Below are positions 22,901-37,900 of a stretch of DNA of 64,000 nucleotides, in pieces. Position 1 is the first letter of the stretch, and each line of letters starts with the position of its first letter. The stretch is from Diospyros lotus (taxonomy: Eukaryota; Streptophyta; Magnoliopsida; Ericales; Ebenaceae): contig NC_068345.1 of the NCBI RefSeq assembly GCF_014633365.1, positions 12,098,058 through 12,162,057 on the forward strand, given 5' to 3'. The notes below the pieces were generated by a model. That model was not told the DNA's origin, did not search any database, and worked only from the letters and a program-made list of their open reading frames with translations. The translations under genes were made by a program, and so were the position numbers.

Positions 22901-25900
22901 AAAATGGCTTGATGATTGCATTGCACTAAGCTCGGTATATAATCTTCACATTTGTATTCTTCTGCTTTTGTCTTACCCAGTTTCATTTTAGGTATCCGTA
23001 TTCTAGCAGAATACATGTCTAACTGAAATTATGTTTCATTATAATATTAATTCATGTAGATAAGCTTCATGAAGCATAGGGTATCATCAATAAATTTTTG
23101 GAATTTAAGAAGGTAGGCATGCCCTGGATTTCAAACAAGGAGCTCACTTCTTCTGCATGTTAGCTTTCCTTGATATTCTAGTATTAAATCAAAAGATCAC
23201 AGAGGAGGAAAGTATTCAACTCATGTCAAAAGGTCGAAAGTTGGAAAATAGAATTTGGATAGATTTAAACTTAGTATGAAAAAATTTAAGGCCAAGTTGA
23301 TTCACTTTGGTATTCTAAGTATCTTGCAAGGGGAAGAAGGAAAAGGAGAAGATGAAGAGCGGATGGAAGTGGATGTAAATATCATAGAAGTATAGGTGAT
23401 AGGAGATTCCACAATAGGAGGAAACTAGCTTCTGACCACATTTGTTTCTAGCTTACAGCTTGCATAGTAAAATGATTTATTTTAGTTCTTTGGCTTTTTT
23501 CTGTAATTGTTTTAGATTTTACAGTAGGGGACCTAGTGGTAATTTGGTGATTTCATTATTTTTTAAGTTGGGTTGTCATTTTCTTTTATTTGAGGGCTTT
23601 GTTATTTATGTTAGAATATCTTGGCAATATTACTAGAATATTTTATAGATCTTTTATATATTCTTCGTAATCTTTCCATAGTTGTTTTTTTTACCTTTTT
23701 AGGTTAGTCAGAGACCCTATATACACCCGTTGTATACCTACTATATTACAATAACAAGAATACAATATTCTCTTTAACAATTTAGTTTTTGGCATTTCAT
23801 TTTTAATAGGCTTTTGGAGTTAACTGAGGTCAACTTTTAAACTTACTTGGCCACCTTGGTCTCCTGGACATGATTTTGACTTCATAATGTGTCTATAATA
23901 TAATTGTTTTTGTCATGGCACTGAAGTATCTTGTATGGGCAATTATTTCATAATGAGACAAGTCTCTTTTTAGTAGTGAAGCTCAGGACCTTATGTCTTC
24001 CTGCCCCCAATTTTCTCTTATTTTTTTCTTCATTCTCTTATTTCCCTTGGAGAATTCATCGCGATTATCATTTTACTTTATCTTTATGATTTTAGTCCTT
24101 GTTGAATCAACTGTCATGAACCATAGAGTCCCAAACCAGTTGGCTAGCATTTTTGAGATGCATCCGGTTTTTGTTTCTAATTCTGAAAGTAAAAGTCCTG
24201 CTTCAGAAGGCTTTGAAGGGATATATACAAAGTCAATTGACATAATCTCAATTAGAGTGGAAAGATCAAGCAAGTTTTCTATGTTGTGGCAATTTTTATG
24301 AGTATACTACAACAACAACAACAACATATCTAGTCGTTATCCCACTATGTGGGGTTGGCTACATGAATTCTAGACTTCTATGTGGGTTACATCCCAACAG
24401 ATAGTTTGTCTAGAATTCATATTTGGATCTGACTAGGTTTTACGCTGGCTGTCGGCTACCTAACGCAACCCTCCTCCTTTATCCGGGTTTGGGACCGGCA
24501 GTGGATAATATCCCCTGGCGGAGTAATGATGAAATGAAGTTTGAACACCATCTTCACATGGAGAAGTTTCATGAGATGGTGGTGGGTGGTGAATGAAGAT
24601 AATTAATATAGTTGTGTTCCATCACTTAGTTGATATGGTGAAACCAACAAGTACAATATGGAAACACAATACATTTTATGAGTATACTAGTTCAAATAAT
24701 TTTCCCTCAGTTTCTCAAGTCTTTTGAAGAGTTTATATTCTATTGTTATCCCTAAGTAATGTCAATGAATTTTTATCCATTCATCCTAAGCTTATTCTTT
24801 TTTGAGACCATAACTTTACATATATAACAAATTTCTCTTTCTTTTGTTCAGCAGTGACTCCATGAACAGCATATTACTATTTTTCTTCTTTGTTTTTGAC
24901 GAAAAGTTTAACAACACTTACATTTTCCTCTCCACTGGGAGAATTCACCCTAAGCCACTATGCTGTCCTTGTTGGACATGACCTTTATACTTGTAACGAC
25001 CCGCCTCTCGGAGCCCTCGCTAGCATAGAGGATCTATAAGAGGGTCATTAATAGAATGATATAAAAGCTATTTGAAATCAAACCCCACTAACATAACTCA
25101 TGAGTTCTCATTAGCAAGCATCTAAATACAACACTACCAAACCTCACTTTACATTTTACATTAAAATTGTACATATACATTTCATCGAAATAAGAGTACA
25201 TCCCTTTTAGCCAAACATCGAGTCATGAACAAAAACATCAACATATACATACACTCTCTTTGGCTTGAGAGCCTAACTGGCTCTAACCACTCACACCAAA
25301 GGCCTCGAGACATTTTTCTAGGTGAGCTCTATACACATCTATCCCCAGACGATCAGCCCCTGCTAGACTCGCCCTCAGCTTTATCCTTGCTCTTACTTGG
25401 AATGATGCAAAGTAAGAAAGTGAGCCACAAGACCCGGTAAGTATAACAAAGAATAGCAAAAGGGCATGAACCAATGCGAGTAAGTCACAATGATCAACAT
25501 GAAAGAGAGGAGTAAGGCTAATGCAACATGCTCGTGCAATGTGTATACAACCCTTAAATATAACATACCATGAACAATACCAACTCTCCTAGCCTTGCAC
25601 CCACCACCACAAGTGACTCTTGGGGCCAGATAGCTCACTCCTAGGGCTATGCACCCACACAACACAACCCTCGAGGACAATCAGCTCCCACCCAAGGTCA
25701 TGATCACCACACGTGCCACGAGGTCATTGGGGCCGGAAAGCTCACTCCTAGGGTTATGCTCATGAGTACATACACCCTTAAGGAAAATTTGCTCCCACCC
25801 AATGCCTTGATCCACTCGCATACCATGCACAAGAAAAATAAATGCAATCATGCCCATAACACACACCTCTATCTCAAACCATGCAATAAATGCCATATGA

Positions 25901-28900
25901 GCCAAGATTCGAGCAAAAATACCCCAAAGAATGCATATTTAATCCCCATAACCTGTTAATACCACTCGGGAACCAAAAAGAGGCTTCCCAACACCATCAC
26001 ACCATAAGAGGGGGAAAACTAGCTGCTTTAGTCGACAAATGCCCAGCCATTTGTTGACTAAGCCTTTGAAATGAAGTAATTAGTCGACAGAAGTTAGGTC
26101 ATTTGTCGACTAATAGAGGCCCTTTGGGCCATTGGTTGACAAATGCTTAGCCATCTGTCGACTAACCCTTTATATGAAGTGGTTAGTCGACAGATGCATA
26201 GCCATCTGTCAACTAACAGAAGGCTTTGGCTCGAGGGAAGGGACCTGAATCATGCAAGCTTCACCAAATTGCTTGCACGATCCATTACCTGTCACAAAAC
26301 GCACCATTCCCTGTCACATACCTAGTTGCTACATGACAAATATTGTAATAATTAGTAGCTTTTTTTTTTTATTAAAAGCGAGTGAGCTTGCTAGCAGCAT
26401 GTGCGGCAAAGCTAACTAACGCCTACAAGTGGGTAGGCAAGTAGTTGATTCTAGAAGGAATTTTGGGCAACCATTTTGGCGCCTATTCCCAGTTGAGCAG
26501 TATAACTACCCTGTCTCAACCCAATTGTACTCACTTTTGGATAATTGAATTAGTATTATTTCCCTCTCAATTCTCTTTCATTTCCTCTCTCCCTCTCTAA
26601 CTTTCCCTCCCCAATTCTCGACTCAATCTTCCTTCGTAGTTTCCGCGAGACTCTCTCTTAATCAGAGAGAATCCTCACTGCCAGATTTAGGATTTGACAT
26701 TCCCAAAGGTTTATAGGGTGGAACAAGCGCTTTTTTTATACTCAAAGGAGACTCATAAGATCAAACAAGGGGCTTGAGAGATTTACATTCATTTTGACAT
26801 AGACATGCAACATGAACAAGCCCTTTTTTTAAAACCAGAATTTCAGACTTCCTATCTCAATACACCAAGGATCCGAAGTTTAGGGGGAAGGAGAGAAGAA
26901 GAACTTGCCTTAAAGACTCTTCTTGATGGTCACTTGAGATGGTATGCCTCCAAGAACCTTTTACTTCACACTTCCAACAAACAACTAGCAAGAAGAGAGA
27001 AAGAGAAGAAGATCTTTAACTCCCTAGCTCCTTTAAACTCAAGAAATAAAGGAAGAAGAAAGAGAGAACCCTACCTTTCTTGATCTCCCTCTCCCGATGG
27101 CTCTCCTTCTCTTCACTTCCTTTGCCTTCCAACTTCTTCTCATGCAAACACCCCTCATATATATATACACAATTCCACAAAATGACTTAAAATGCCCTCA
27201 ACACTAAAATGAAATTCCCTTATGTTTAAATGATAGCTTAACTTTAATTAAACATCACCAACACCCTACAATATTTCCACACATACCTTAAACCATTTCA
27301 GGTCCCACCACCATATAAGTCAACCCTTTGACTTTTTCACTTCCTTAACAATTACCTACAAATATCACATATGAACCACCAAAATTTATTACTCTAGTCA
27401 AACACATATTCCATTCCAAAGTATATCACCCGGACCCACTAATGGGTCGTTACAATACTTTTATCATGATTTAGGTCTTTAACTTGCATGCTAGACCTGT
27501 AGTTTTTGTCTAGTGAATGGCATATCTGTAGTCTACTAGATCTTTATCAGATCTTTCCATTTGTTAAATCTTAAAACCATTCTTCACCTTTTTGGTTCAT
27601 AGTATTAGCTTTCCTGAACTTCATTTATCTTCAGCCCAATTCTGTTCAGGTTTCACTTTCCACTACCTATTTTGCATTTCCCCCTCTTTCCTTATTTGTG
27701 AATGTTCACACCTCCTATACTTAGGTTTGTATTTTGTGTGGAAGAGTACTGTATTCATTTCTTTAAGCAAAATAATGGAATGAAATCTTGTATTGCAAAT
27801 TCTGCATTTTATTTGTAATCATAGATCTAAGATTTATTTTCACCCTTATTTTGACATGCATATGAAGATTATTTCTTAAAACTGCAATTCTCTTACCATT
27901 ATTTATTTTTTAAATGTGTTTTATGGAATCCAAAAAATTTCCATGAAACAAGATAAGGTTGTCATGACTTAAATATGTCGCATTTCACATGATTTAGACA
28001 CTATATTCAGGATGGGGTAGTAATGACCTTAGCACATATAAACAATTTAGGCTCTGCTTTCTGATGAGAAAAACTTTACTTTTACTTGTGTAACATTGAC
28101 ATGTATTAAACACTGACGTTTAGACAGGTGGAGCTATTTTTGGAGCCATTGTTGGAGGCTCTAGTGTGGAAGAACGCCAGCGTTGTGCTCAGGAAGTAGC
28201 AAAGCGAAATGTATCAGGTTTCTACTAACTTTGCCAATTTCTTTAACATGCTTTATGTAATAAGGTGCCTGTTTCCAGTTTAAAAGATATTCTTGACCAA
28301 CAGTTACAGTCCTCTTCTTTATTTTGAATGAATCTTGAATTAATTTGCATGACACTTCAGATACAGTTTTCTCCACTTTGTGATTTAGACAGATCTTATG
28401 ATGTAGTTCTTTCATCTTGGAATTGTGATTTGGAAAGTGAATGTGTTCACTTGTCTTTGGCTATTAATGCATCTACTAGTGGCTCCCCTCCCATTTCTTT
28501 TGGCTGTTAGGAATTTGGAGGGCTGAAGTGGCAGGCTATAATAGGAATTTGGTTCCTAATATGCTCTCTTGGTTGTCTGGTGTAGATTTGGCATTTTGGC
28601 ACAGAATTAGTAATAGTCAATTCATTACTCACAGACTGTTAGTCATATTTGGCCATTCCTCATAGTTCCATTTTAATTCAGGAATCCAAAAAGAAAGCAA
28701 CCACACACTTCTTGTCACCATCTATCCTGTGGAACATCAAGGACAAAATCTCTGCATGGTTTGGAGCTAGTAGATACTACTAAAACTTGTGCTGTTTTGC
28801 ATCTTTCATTTACCCAAACTGCACTGGTTTTCTCATTTGACTTCTTTTTCACAGACCATGTTTCTTCTGTTTGAATAGGTATTCTAATTTCAATTGGAGT

Positions 28901-31900
28901 CAAGTTGGTTCTTTTTATATTCTCAAGACAGATGTATAACATTGTACGCAGGATACTGGATTGGGGGATTTGGACATGGAGAGAGCATGAATGAGCGCCA
29001 TCCTCTCCTTGATGCTATTATGGTGTGATTCTCTTTTACCCTTTTCTCTTATGATTCTGTTTCATTTACTATTTTAACATAATTGCACTAACATTAAATA
29101 TAGAATTTTTTCATTGAGTACTATGGCAAGTTCCTCAAAAGTTTGAGACAAGCTATTCCAATCACTGAATTAGTTCACTTGTTGATCTTACTTGCTGTTT
29201 GATTAAAAAGAAATCTGACAGGCAAAACTACAGATATAAGCTCTGTTTGGTGATTAGTTTTAAAGCTACACTGTATAAGATAATGGTCAATGACTTACCT
29301 TGACTTACCTTGTTCAGATCTTAATTTTTCAAGCTACTTCAAAGGGCAGGATGAGTGGATAGTCCTTACCAATTCAATTTACACCATATGCTGGGTGACA
29401 AAAGCAATTGTTGTGATGACTAATTGTCACAGCCATGCACTTTCCAGCAATATAAACTGGGGAATCACAAGCACAATGCTACTCTTTGTTTCAATATCCT
29501 GTAATTTGAGGTTACTAATGTAAAAGGTTTATTTAAAATCTTATTTGAAAGGCTCCTAGTGTTACGGAAGTCCACATAAACTGTTTCAAGTTTTCAACAA
29601 ATAGAAGTATCCAGTTCACAAAAATTATAGTCTTACGATGGAGGTAGCAGGGCAGAGGTCATTCAGGATGCAGATAAGGAAATAGTCGGCAAATGTATTT
29701 TGACTCTGAAGTATAAATAAATTTATCTTAATCATCAACTTGGTGGTTATTTTAGTTTAGTTACTTCAGGGTATGGCATTATTGAAAATTCTATCTTTTC
29801 CTGATAGTTTATGGGATCTGATATCAGGATTATTTACCGGAGCAGAAGCCGAGATACGTTTGTGGCCTTGGACTTCCTGGTATAAGCCTTACTTTGTTAC
29901 TCTTTTGTTCTTGTTGTGGTTGGTATTGTGATTGCTTGAGGAATGATTTTTCTGTAACAAATCTTTATCTGGAGCCAGTGTTTTGCAGACCACCTATAAA
30001 AAGTATGTGAGAGAACCACTTTCAAAGGTCTAACATTTGGTCTCTAGTAATTTGGCTCAGTTACAGTGGTATCAAGTTTGTTTCTTGTTTTCATGCCACT
30101 TTATGCAAACCATCTGAATTCCATTTGTTTCTAGAAGGATAACTTTTCCCTAGAGATGTGTGCTCTTTTCCAATAAGATGTTTGGCTTTAAACTTTTAAT
30201 GTTTGCTATGTCTTTTGTTTCCAAATGGAGTTGTCTTTTTTATTTTTTTTGTAGAAGAGGTCCTGCAAGGGGTTGCTGCAGGAGTTGATTTATTTGAGTC
30301 CACGTATGTAGCTTACTCGAAAGATGATTGTACTAGTTTCTCTCATGTCTTCTTGCTTAAAAAATTAAAGGGCTACATGACTGTTGTGCAGGTATATTTA
30401 CCATCTTACAATTGGAGGCTTTGCGCTCACATTTCCATTGGAAAGAATAGAAAGAAATGATTCTAACTTTCAGCTTAGTAATATAGGAAGTGACATAACC
30501 AAGATTAATCTGAAGGCAACAGTTTACAGGTAAAGATGTCCCAGAGTTCACATCCTATTGAGCTTCTAGTATTATTTTTTTCCCCTTTTGATACTTGAAG
30601 ACTTTGTGAATGAGGAGAGACATAGGGGGTTGGAACAATAACCAAATACTATGGTATGCTTTTTATGTGGTTGACTTGTCATGAATTTTAATAGTCTTGT
30701 CAAGCTTGAAATCTACTAGCTGTCTCTTTCAGCCTGCTAATATTGTAAAGAATACAATTAATTCTGAAATAATACCAGTGCATCAGTTACCATTCTCTGA
30801 TTGTGAATTGGTTCTAATTTCTTGGATGGTGGTTCCCTGCTAGCCTTTTCCCATGTTTCTTCTGTTTGAATAGGTTAATGAGAAAAACTGCAGTTTGAAA
30901 GACTTCTACGGTTCTACCCAGAATTTTAAGGGCATACAGGCATGAGCAAGCAGGGTTAAACCTGTTTCAGCAATGTGTCCATGCTTATGCTTGGCAACAC
31001 CATTTTGTTGGTGAGTGTGAGGACAAGAAAGTCTAGGTAACATCCCATGTTGCTGAAAATAAGGAAGAAAAACTTTTAACTCTCCACCATTATCAGACTG
31101 AAAAGATTTAAGTTTAGTATTTTACTGCAGTTACAGCAAGTTTATGAAACTGAACAAAGGTAGAAAGGGGTTCAGATTTTAGTTTCAAAGAATATAGCCA
31201 TGTATCTAGTATAGGCATCAACAAATATGGTATAATACCTATACCCTTCAGTAGCAACATGAATTTGGTCCCCAAAGATCAGAATAGACAAGTTCAAGAG
31301 GTTGTTTAGCTGTAATTTCACAATCAGAGAATGGTAACTGATGTAGCTTACCAAACTTGCAAGAATCACAAAAATGGGAGAGATGAATGAGAACAAGAAA
31401 CATTCATCTTATTCAATACTTTCATGCACCTTTTTCGAATCTCGTAAATTTGCGCATCATGCCCTACTTGAGAGTAGGTCTGGGATGTAGCAGTCCAGAT
31501 CTTTCCTGTTGTATCCAGTAGTAGATAGCCCTTGGCAATGTTTGGTTGCATTGAGTTAATCAACCAAGACATCACAAGGGAGTTCTCTATCTCCCATTGT
31601 CAGGCTTGTACATCTCTAGTGGTAGGTTTCTAGCTTTTCATGCTAGTGATGTAGTCTTCCAATCCTTGGGCTTTGATGAACAATTTGCAGGAGTAGGACC
31701 AGGCTAGATAGTTACTTCCTTCTAGTTTCATTGGAGTAATAAGCAAGGATAGATTTTTAGAAGGTACTGCAATTTTAGGCCCCTCGCTAGGCACTATAGC
31801 CCTTATAACACTGGACGATCTAACCTCCTTGTTGTGTACCTAGAGGGAGATCTATTGTAATAAGTATGAGGTAGGGGAAGCAAGTGTAATTACTAGAACC

Positions 31901-34900
31901 ATAAGAATTTGAATGCGGTAACGGTGGCTGTTCTGTTTGGCGCTAAATCGCTAGGACCGAGTATATAAACTCGGCCCAAATTCACTTGTAGGCATCGAAT
32001 CATTTGAATTGATCCATATTCAATTTCTCCCTTTCAATTCTTTCTCAATTATTCTCTTCCTCTACTATCTTGTTCTCCCTCTCCCACTCTAAATTTCTGC
32101 CTAAACTTCCCTACCAAAGGAGAAAACCCTATTGGATCCAAGTGATATGACAATTGGTATCAGAGCATTCGCTCTTGGCTTCCCAAGGAATTGACGAACT
32201 CAGCAATGACGGATGGTACCCGCATGAAACAGATGGAATTGCAACTCCAACAAGTGTCAACTACGATGGTGGATGTGCAAGCTCGAGTCGGATCGATGGA
32301 GGACTCGTTGGGATTGGTGGTTGATTGGAAATTGGAGGAGGTAACAAACCGATTGCGTGGAGATATGTACAACCAAATTAGAGAGGAAATGCGAGAGCAA
32401 AGCAACATGCTGCGCGATCAGATGTAACAGTTCATGCTTATGTTCTCAAGTCAAGCTTAGGCGAGGCTATCACCGGACATTCCCCCGAGAGGAAGATTGG
32501 ATCCGATCTTGCCAGGAGTTGGTACGAGCCAAAGGGTGGTTGGCTCGTCGGAGGTGGAGGGTGATCCGACAATATTAGGGGATAATGGGATGGAGAGGAG
32601 ACTGGAGATTCAAGTGAATTCCAATCCCTTTAATTTCCCCATTTCAAAATTGGAATTACTGGTGTTTTATGAGATGAAGTCTTGCCGGTGGTTATGCTGG
32701 TGCGAGAACTTGTTTGGGATACATCAGGTGGCTGAGGATCAGAAGATTAGCTTGGCGGTGGCCTATTTGAACAATGTAGGAGATGTGTGGTACCATGGTT
32801 GGTCATGGGTGAGGGGAGATTGTAATGGGAGGAGTTCGTCAAGGGGATATGTGAAAGATTCAGAGAAAGGAGGACCATGGATATCGTGAAAGAATTCAAC
32901 AAGATGAAGCAACATGGATCAGTGCAAGAGTACCAACTCCAGTTTGAGGAGTTGAAGTCTCTAATGCTTAGCTGCAATCCCTACATGACCGAAGATTACT
33001 TCGTGTCAAGTTTTCTTATCGACCTAAATGAGGAGCTAAGGTCCGTAGTGAAGATGACTAGACCACAAATGGTACAAGAAGCAATGGAGAGTGCTCTGCT
33101 TCAGGAGATGAATGTGGAAGCATTGATGAAGGTACATAGGAGTCAGGCTAAGGGGCATGGATCCGTTCCAACCCCAATCGTGGGAAGGGGGCCAATAAGG
33201 GAGACATATAGAACGGGGCCAATACCGAAGTTGCCAGCATTGCCACCAGCAGCTAACGTAATGCAACAAGGAGGAAGGATGATGGAGTCGAAGAGGTCCC
33301 CTGGACTATGTTACAAATGCGGAGATAAGTACTACCTAGGGCATCGTTGTGGAAGACAATTGCTCCTGTTGGAAGAAGGAGAAGTGGAAGAAGATGCAGG
33401 GGAGGAAATCCTAGTTACTGGAGAAGAAGGTGAAAAGGAAGACAATGGCACTATTTCTCTCCATCCTATAAAAAGGGTGGCTGATAGCAAAATAATTAAG
33501 GTGGAAGGAAAGGTACTGGAGGGATCTCTCATGGTGCTAATCGATAGTGGGAGCACCCACAACTTCATTGGCGAGGGAGCAACAAGGAAGATGAAATGTG
33601 AGTTGTCTAGCACTCAACCACTAGCTGTTACAATGGCTAATGGAAGTCGAGTATTGAGTAAATTAGCATGTTTGGGGTTTTGTTGGACAATGCAAGGAGA
33701 AATGTTCAAGGTTGACCTTAGTTTACTAAAATTGGGAGGCTGCCAAATAGTTTTGGGGGTAGACTGGATGAGGAAGGTCAGTCCCATCAGTTTTGACTTT
33801 AACAAAATGGAGGTTACGTTGGCGAAGGGAGGAAGGAGAATTACTCTATAGGGAAATGTGGAGATAGAGGCTTGTAAGTTGATCAGAGGGAAGAGGCTAC
33901 ACAAGTTACTTAAGTGCAAGATATCCCAGGTGGCACAACACTTTACAATTGAGACCAATGATTATCAGGAAGAACAAGGAGATGTTTGATGGCCAATAGT
34001 CTCCTAGCTACCAACCCCTAGCAGGTACATGAATTGACTTCCCTTGATGCACTACTTCTGCATTTGGCTGTAAGGGTCTTTTAGGAGGTAAGCCCTTAGG
34101 TTCTGCAAACAAGTCCCTAAACTGAAAACTGAGATTGAAAGGTTGGTCAAGGAAATGTTAGACCAATCCTTAATTTGTCCTAGCAAAAGCCCTTTTGCAT
34201 TTCCCGTCCTTATAGTTAAGAAAAAGGATGGAACTTGGCATTTCTGCATTGATTACCACCAACCTAACAACATCACCATTAAAAAAAAAAATTCCCTATT
34301 CCTATCATCGAAGACCTACTCGATGAACTAACCAATGCGTCAATGTTTTCTAAGCTTGACCTAAGGTTCGGATATCACCAAATCTAGATGAACCCCACTG
34401 ATATTCCTAAGACTGCTTTTAAAACTCACTATGGGCATTTTGAATTCACTGTAATGCCCTTCGCTTAATCAATGCACCAGTAACTTTTCAAGCCTTAATG
34501 AATCATATCTTTGAGCCCTACTTTTGCAAATTCGTGTTGGTATTCTTTGATGATATCTTAATCTACAGCCCCTCCTTCACCCAACAGTTAGAACACCTAG
34601 AATTGCATTCCAATTCCTTAGACTCAATTGGTTGTGTATCAAAAAGTCCAAATGTGCCTTTACTCAAACGCAGGTGGAGTATTTGGGGTATGTGATGTCT
34701 AGTGCTGGAGTTAGCACCGATCCCAAGAAGATATCAGCTATGCTATCGTGGCCTAAACCAGACTATAATGTGGCTAAAGAGTTTTTGGATAATGTGGTGA
34801 AGTTAAAAGAGGTACCCAAGACTATAATCTCAGACAAGGATTAAGTGTTTACTGGCCTATTTTGGCAAGAATTGTTGAAATCATTGGGTTCTAAGCTTCA

Positions 34901-37900
34901 CATGTCAACAGCATACCATCCTGAAACAAATGGTTAATTGGAGAGAGTCAACTAGTGTTTGGAGGCTTATCTCTTCTGCTTTATGCAGCCTAAATGATGG
35001 AACAAATGGCTATCTCTAGCGCAATGGTGGTATAATTCTAGCCACCACTGCTCCATTGGGATGATGCCATTTGAAGCCTAGTACGAGTACAAGCCCAATT
35101 TAGTATCGATGATTGGAAAGCCAACCTTAGTGGCAGCTGTGGATACGTATCTACAACACCGACAAAACATCTTACAAACTCTGAAGATTGAATTAGCCAA
35201 AGCACAGAACCGGACAAAACAACTGGCAGATAAAAAGATGAGTGAGAGGGAGTTTGAGGTAGGAGAAGAGGTATACCTCAAACTCAGCCAACCCCAACTT
35301 AAGTCCATATTGAAGCAACCGGTGACTAAGCTAAGTCCAAAATTCTATGGGCCCTACTCCATCACAACAAAGATTGGGCCAGTAGCTTATAGATTTCAAC
35401 TACCGGAAGGAACCTAAGTTCACCTTGTGTTTCATGTGTCCTTGCTCAGAAAGGCTATCGAGAGTCCAACAACCAGCTAGCCCCTACCATTGCCTCTCAG
35501 AGAGTAGGAGCCAGCAGCCACCCCAGTGGCCGCCTTAGACAAGAGGGTGATTTTTCAACAAAGGGCCCCTATCACCCAAGTGCTAGTGCAATGATCTACA
35601 CTACATCCAGACAACAGTACTTGGGAATACCTTCCATAATTCCTCCAGCAGTTTCCCAACGCAGCCAACCTTTTTACCATTCTTGAGGACAAGGATTAGC
35701 TTAAAGGGGGGGGGGGGGGGGGGGGGAGTTGTGTACCTAGAGGGAGATCTATTGTAATAAGTATGAGATAGGGGGAGCAAGTGTAATTACTAGAACTATA
35801 AGAATTTGAATTCGGTAATGGTGGCCGTTCTGTTTGGCGCCAATCTGTTGGGACCGAGTATATAAACTCGACCCAAATTCACTTGTAGGCATCGAATCAT
35901 TTGAATTGATCCATTTTCAATTTCTCCCTCTAATTCTCTCCCCTCTCAATTCTTCTCTCCCTTGTCATGACCCCAAGGAATCCCTAGGGATATAATAGTC
36001 ATACGAATTATAGATTTCTTATTTTGATTGTTTTGCTATTATAGTTGTTAGTATGCTGTTAGTATATCCAATTGTAAGCCTATAAATAGGCTTGAATAGT
36101 TAGAGAATGGAGGCTAATGAAGGATAATTGAATTCCATTTCCCCTCTCTCAATTTCCCTCCATTCTTTCTTTTTCTCTCTCTCTCTGCGTGTGTAAATCT
36201 TCTCCAACTCTTGCTATTTCTTCCTCTCTTTTAGTCTAATCTCCCTCCATTTCTTCCAAATTCCCTTCCTAAACCCTAGCCAAACCCTAGGGTCATAACA
36301 TTTGGTATTAGAGCCACTGTTCCTCAGCAGCTTTCTTTGTTGATTAATCTCTGATGGGTCGGCATCTGCTATCCCACGGAGGTTGATTCTTGAAATTTGA
36401 AGGCTACTACGAAATTCGGTAGCAGTAGGCATTTCCGGAAGCGGCGATGATTCCAACAATCCTTGGCAGTAAGTTTGGGAAGAAGCAGCGATTTTCGACA
36501 ATGCAAGCTTAAAGTGGACGGTGATTGGGTGGCAAATCCACTATGGATCTTGATTGGGGTTGGTTGTGAGCAGATAGCGACCAGTTGTAAGCCGGAGTTG
36601 AACTCGGATTTGGAAGGCGAAGCCAAGCAAAGCAATTTCAGCTCGGAATTGAAGACGACGTAGGTCAGGAGAGTTCCGACAGTGGTCAACGAATTTCGAT
36701 TGATTTTTGGCAGCCACAAAAACCAATCGTATCCTTAGAAAGACTACAACAGAGCAGGATTGTGACAACTTAGCTGCAACAGATCCAATAGTCCTCGGCA
36801 GATCAGTAACGATCAGAATTGCAGGCAACGCAAGGCGAGTGACTCTCGGAACCGGTCTAGGTCACTGCATGTGATCGAGGTGGGAAGGAAGGCACGATCG
36901 AAAATAGTTCAGAAGTGAATTCCGCAAGTGGCGATTCTCAATTGCCTCGATTTCAATTGTGATTCTCAACTCAGATTTGGAAGTTGAACGAGAGGTGAGT
37001 TCTAGGAAAATTCTGACTTGATTCCTGCAGATTTTTATGGGTTGCAGCAGAATCGACCAACATAGAAGGCGGAATAGGTCTGGGCAAGCGTGGAACTGAG
37101 ATTCTAGGAGTAAGGAAGGCTGTCGATTACGAATCAGTGGCCAGGAGCAAAACAAGGCTAGGCAATTCAGGCAATCTAGAAGCTAAAGACAAAGCAGGTG
37201 GTAGCCTTGTGGCTGGAAACTCAGCTGTGGAAATGGATAGCAGTGATTTGATTGTGATTCGGAAAGCTCTTTGTAGTGAGACTCAAAATTGTTGAAGGTG
37301 CAATCAATCAGTTGCATCTCGATTGCTACTTGGGAGTTAAGCGAATCAGGATAGGGCTGATTGAGGTAGATTTGTGAGGTTCTAGTGACGGAATTTTGGT
37401 GAAGTTGGAAGCTGTGGGTAGGCAAACTTGAAGGCCAAACAAATTCGATCCTCGATTGTTGAAGTGAGGTTGAGGCGAGGAGGAGGCTTTAGCCAGAAGT
37501 GGTGAGAAGGGAATCGATATTTTTTAGAAGCAGCTTGTGGTCTTTGGAAGCTATTACAGGGGCGAGCGATTGCCGATCGATAGCAATTTTGATCGTAATG
37601 GGCGATCAGGCCAAGGAGCAATTTCGACTGTTAGTTACACAACACTAGGTCCAGATCAAGAATTATATGAAGAAGTAAGACGCATTTGTAAATAGCAGGC
37701 GAAGCAGATTCTTAGAAGGCATATTCGTAGTAGTCGATTTTCGACTGCTGCATCGTAGCAGGTGATGATATTAATCGGGCAATGATTATTGCAATTCCAA
37801 CGAATTCAAGAAGTTCAATGAAGAAGAATCAGACCCAAAGATTGGTCTAGCTAGTGATTCAGGCGATTATTGGAGGTTGTTCAACAACAGTTGAACTTTG

